This document shows, piece by piece, positions 60,535 through 64,000 of a DNA stretch of 64,000 bases. Position 1 is the first letter of the stretch; each line of letters opens with the position of its first letter. The notes beneath the pieces are model-generated. The model worked only from the letters and a program-made list of their open reading frames with translations, was not told where the DNA came from and did not search any database. This DNA comes from Archilochus colubris (Eukaryota; Chordata; Aves; Apodiformes; Trochilidae): positions 42,356,305-42,420,304 of the forward strand of contig CM041115.1 of assembly GCA_023079485.1 (NCBI GenBank), read 5' to 3'. The translations under genes were made by a program, and so were the position numbers.

Positions 60535-62174
60535 TATGGAAGCCAAAGATAGGGACTGAGTAAAGGAAGATCTCTCCACTGTAGATGAAAAACATGTTTG
60601 GGAACACTTAAAGAACCCAAAGTTGAACAAATACATAGGACCTGATGCAATTCACTAATGGCTTCTGAAAGAACTGGCAGACGAAGTTGCAAAGCCACTG
60701 TCGATTATATTTGAAAAGTCATGGCAATCTGGTGAAGTACCTACTGACTTAAAAAGGGGAAACAGAACTCCCACTTTTCAAAATGGAAAAAAACAAGACC
60801 AGGCCAGTCAGTCTCACCTCTGTGCCTATCAAGATCATGGGGCAGATCATCCTGAAGGCTTTGCTAAGGCATTCAGATAACAAAGGGGTGATTTGTGACA
60901 GCCAACACAGCTTCACTGAGGGCAAGTCCTACCTGACTAATTTGATGGCATTTTACAGTGGTGTGGATTTTCAGATAAAGCCACAGTCGACAAAAGCAGG
61001 GAAACAGATATGATCTACCTGGACCTGTGCAAAGCATTTGACACTATCCTGCACAGAATTCTGGTCTCTGAACTGGAACAATACAAATTCAATAGGTGAA
61101 CCACTCACTGGAATAAGGAACCAGATGCATGGTTGCACCCAAAGAGTTGTGATCGCTTACTCAGTGTCTAAATGGAGACTTGTAATGATTGGCATTCCCC
61201 AAGGTCTGGTACTCAGACCAGTGCTATTTATCATCTTTGTGAGCAAAATGGACAGTGGAATCGAGTGCATGCTCAGCAAGTTTGCTGATAACACCAAACT
61301 GTGTGGTGAAGTCAACACTCTGGAGGGAAAGGGTGTCATCCAGAGGGACTTTGACAGGCTCAAGAGGTGGGCTTGCAGAAACTGCACAAAGTTCAACAAG
61401 GCCAAGTTCAAGGTCGTGCACCTGGATTGAGGCAATCCCATGTAAGAATACAGGCTGGGAGCAGAAAGGATTGAGGACACCTCTGAGGAGAAGCACTTGG
61501 GGGTGGTGGTGGGCCAGAATATTAACAAGATCAATCAATGTGCACTTGCAGCCTAGAAAGCCAACTGGATCCCAGGCTGCACAAAAAGAAGTGCAGCCAG
61601 AAGGTTGGGAGAGGCGATTCTCCCAACCAACCAAGAGGTATTCTGCTCTTGCTAGACCCTGCCTGGAGTACTTTGTCCAGTTCTGGAGTCCCCAGCATAA
61701 GAAGGACATAAAACTCCTTGAACACGTTCAGAGGAAAGCCACAAAGATGAACTGAGGGCCTTACAGAGATAGGCTGAAGGAAGTTGGGGTTGTTCAGCCT
61801 AGAGAAAAGGAGGCTCATACATGACCTTCTAGCATCTTTTCAATACCTGAATGGGGCCGAAAAGAAAGTTGGGGTAGGACTGTTTGCAGATGTATGTAGT
61901 GAAAGGACAAGGGGTAATGGCTTAAATCTTGAGGAGAGGAGATTTATGTTAGACATTAGTAAAATATTCTTTCCTGTGAGGTTGGTGAGACACTGGAACG
62001 AACAAGTTGCCCAAGGAAGTTGTGGCTGCCTCCTCCCTGGAAGTGTTCAAAGCCAGGTTGGATGGGGCCTTGAACAACCTGACCTAGTGGGAGGTGTGCC
62101 TGCCAATGGCACTGGGGTGGAACTAGATGATCTTTTAAGTTCCTTCCAGCCCTAGGCACTCTACAATTCTATGA
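60535..62174 (+). mobile_element. CR1 LINE, 1.6 kb, heavily broken
   Basis: A forward CR1 running from the endonuclease-RT linker (about 60535) through the RT and the tail to the terminal AATTCTATGA at 62174. It is 5'-truncated. The tail block GGTTGGATGGGGCCTTGAAC places it with the ATTCTATG-ending subfamily, unlike the copy at 44914. It is the longest CR1 in sequence extent after the deleted copy at 421, but clearly older than the copy at 44914. Confidence 0.93.
60783..62155 (+). pseudogene. CR1 reverse transcriptase, multiply broken
   Basis: The RT coding remnant is split over at least three frames. 60783-61013 holds the N-terminal block ([18 protein letters not shown]). Motif A (YLDLCKAFD) follows in a different frame at about 61014-61042. 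61038-61430 holds motif B (GIPQGLVLRP) and motif C, which reads FADN instead of FADD (codons at 61281-61292). 61255-61755 and 61784-62155 hold the C-terminal parts ([28 protein letters not shown]). Replacement of the second catalytic Asp by Asn, plus several shifts and stops, shows it is inactive. Confidence 0.88.
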
Positions 62175-64000
62175 AAACAGTAAGAATATTTACCCATAAA
62201 ATGAGTTATAACAACTTCAAATGCATGCATAACATGCTTTCACATACATAAAGTGAATTGAAAACTGAAAACCCCATCCAAACTCATTATTAATGGAAAT
62301 CTATTATTTGTTGCAATACTTCATCAATAATCAGTAAAACAATATTCAGAAAACTGTATTATTTAAGACTGTACTATGCCTTTAACAAAAAGTAAGTATT
62401 AATAAAAATAAAAGTACTGTTGATCTTATTTCATATAGATTAAATTTTTTTTATTTTATAATTTAGTGGAAGGCCATTAAATAAAACTAGTATTGGAAAA
62501 GTTACATGCAGGAACTCTAGGAGATTTGCTGTTAAAATTGTATTACACCTCTGGGCAGCAATACAGGAAATGGGCATGAATTCTTCAGCTTCAATTAGTC
62601 ATGTGCTCTTTTTGGCTTGAAAAATTATTATTTTTTTATAAAGGTTAAGGATTGTCATAAGATAATGACATAAGATAATAAGATAAGGGGGGATAAACTT
62701 GTCGTAGGATATTTTAGAAAACAGAATCAGTTTTATAATTTGATGATATTTACTTTGTATTTTCAGATCAAGGGCTTCAATTTATAGATGTTATTGTAAA
62801 TTTCTATTAGAGAAGTTATTAGACTCCCAAGATTACAGCACTGAGATACCTGGTAGTTATCAAAGAGGAAAAAGTCGCCACGAAGCAAAGTAATCCTGGA
62901 GGCACAAGAGTTTAGTGTGGTATTCTTTTGCTTTACAAGAACGGCATATTCATTGATGACCTAAAAATATACACGATAAAAAAAAATAACTCTCAGTCAG
63001 ACAATTTTATTATAATTCTTTTGGAGCAGAACAAATAGCTCGTTTTGGTGTTGTAAAAAAAACCAGTTGGGAAAGTCAAAGAAAGACATCTTTCCAATCC
63101 AATTAAAAAGATTTACAAGAGTGTCCTTAAATTTAATGAATGCTTCATTTTATTTTTTTTTTACAACTATGAGAAGGTTTCTAAATTAATTGCCTTTACA
63201 TGTAAAACTAGTAAAAATATTTTTGTATAAAATTAGTTGGAATTATGAACTTTAATCTCTTGGAAATATTAGTACATTTTTGTCTTCCATACTTTGAAGT
63301 AAGTTGAGTATCTTAGATTGAAGAGATAAAGCCTTTTCTTCTGTGAAAACTGTAATAACAAGATTTAATTACCATATTATTTTAAAATAACGGAATAAAT
63401 TTTATAGATCTTACAGTGTACAATGTTTATTCCCTTGGTCTCCAGCTAGATATTTAGTGGAAATCCAGTTCTGAAAAAACTAAACTGTACCACCATCTTA
63501 CTGGAAGGATGATAACAGTCTCTTCCCTTGAAATTCATGGCTTTTATCAATTGGAAATTGAGAAGGAAAGACTTCAGACTGATTTATTAAGACGGCATGG
63601 TATGTGATTTATTCTCTTAAAATAGTTTGGAAAAAAAACATTAAGTCGATTAAAACAGGAATAAGTACCCAAGAATGAAAACAAATGTCAAATTGTGCCC
63701 TATCCAATATTATTGATTAGCTCATTATACTACATTGCCTATAGAGCAAGACCATTTACATAATTACTCTTTATGTCTAAGTTTGTATAAAGACACCAAG
63801 AACCCATTTCTTCAGATATTTTAGCTCTCATTACTGAGTTATGAATATGTGATCATACAGCCAGAGGAGAGATTGCACTCCTTATGTACATTTAAGTTCA
63901 ATGTGAAGTCTTTCCATTTACACAGGACTGAATTCCTGATGGAATGAGAATTAGTCTAATTTTCCTTCATGTATAAATGTCCAACTTTTATTACAGTGAA
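62175..64000. other. AT-rich non-coding stretch
   Basis: No gene or dispersed repeat recognised to the window end. A short imperfect tandem (ATAAGATAATGAC units) occurs near 62655-62690. Confidence 0.5.

Noticed and set aside
61157..61818. Minus-strand frames of 95-161 codons
   Set aside because: Antisense shadows of the CR1 copy at 60535-62174, despite the length of the longest.
1..64000. A new multi-gene system or operon
   Set aside because: The sequence is vertebrate non-coding DNA with LINE and LTR insertions. No set of intact neighbouring genes exists to form a system.

Overview
This window is vertebrate nuclear DNA, almost certainly from a bird. It is AT-rich and poor in CpG. It holds many copies of CR1, the characteristic avian LINE, recognised by reverse-transcriptase and endonuclease coding remnants and by the short 3' tip ending in copies of ATTCTRTG. 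It also holds several avian-type endogenous retrovirus (ERV) LTRs. I found no convincing exon of a host protein-coding gene, no rRNA or tRNA, no CRISPR array and nothing of bacterial origin. The window is best read as an intergenic gene desert or the inside of a very large intron. The one long open frame (398 codons, 44943-46139) is the reverse transcriptase of a CR1 copy.

Layout. A 1.7 kb reverse-strand CR1 with a large internal deletion lies at about 421-2115. A solo LTR of 792 bp with a perfect 5-bp target duplication lies at 5776-6567. An old reverse-strand CR1 lies at about 8050-8990, and two CR1 3' tips lie near 17.8 kb. A GC-richer block of unknown origin covers about 19640-20460. Two LTRs of one ERV family lie in opposite orientation at 21855-22890 (+) and 23106-23433 (-). 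A reverse-strand, gag-only ERV remnant with related terminal repeats and a tandem-repeat leader occupies about 27071-29802. Further CR1 copies lie at 32413-32674 (+), 34921-35600 (-) and 40243-40455 (-). Another reverse-strand LTR lies at about 43690-44191. The best preserved CR1 is 44914-46360 (+). A weak CR1 tip lies near 47.3 kb, two short CR1 ends point away from each other at 53717-54056 (-) and 54800-54988 (+), and a broken 1.6 kb CR1 lies at 60535-62174 (+).

The rest is AT-rich single-copy-looking DNA with microsatellites, a 15-bp minisatellite, several perfect hairpins, a pyrimidine-rich tract and homopolymer runs. The mobile elements do not act together: each is a separate, mostly dead insertion. 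No new biological system is visible. The most informative signals are the structures of individual elements: the intact solo LTR, the gag-only ERV with leader repeats, the inverted LTR pair and the internally deleted CR1 copies. Family assignments rest on memory of avian repeats and short motif recognition, not on a database search.
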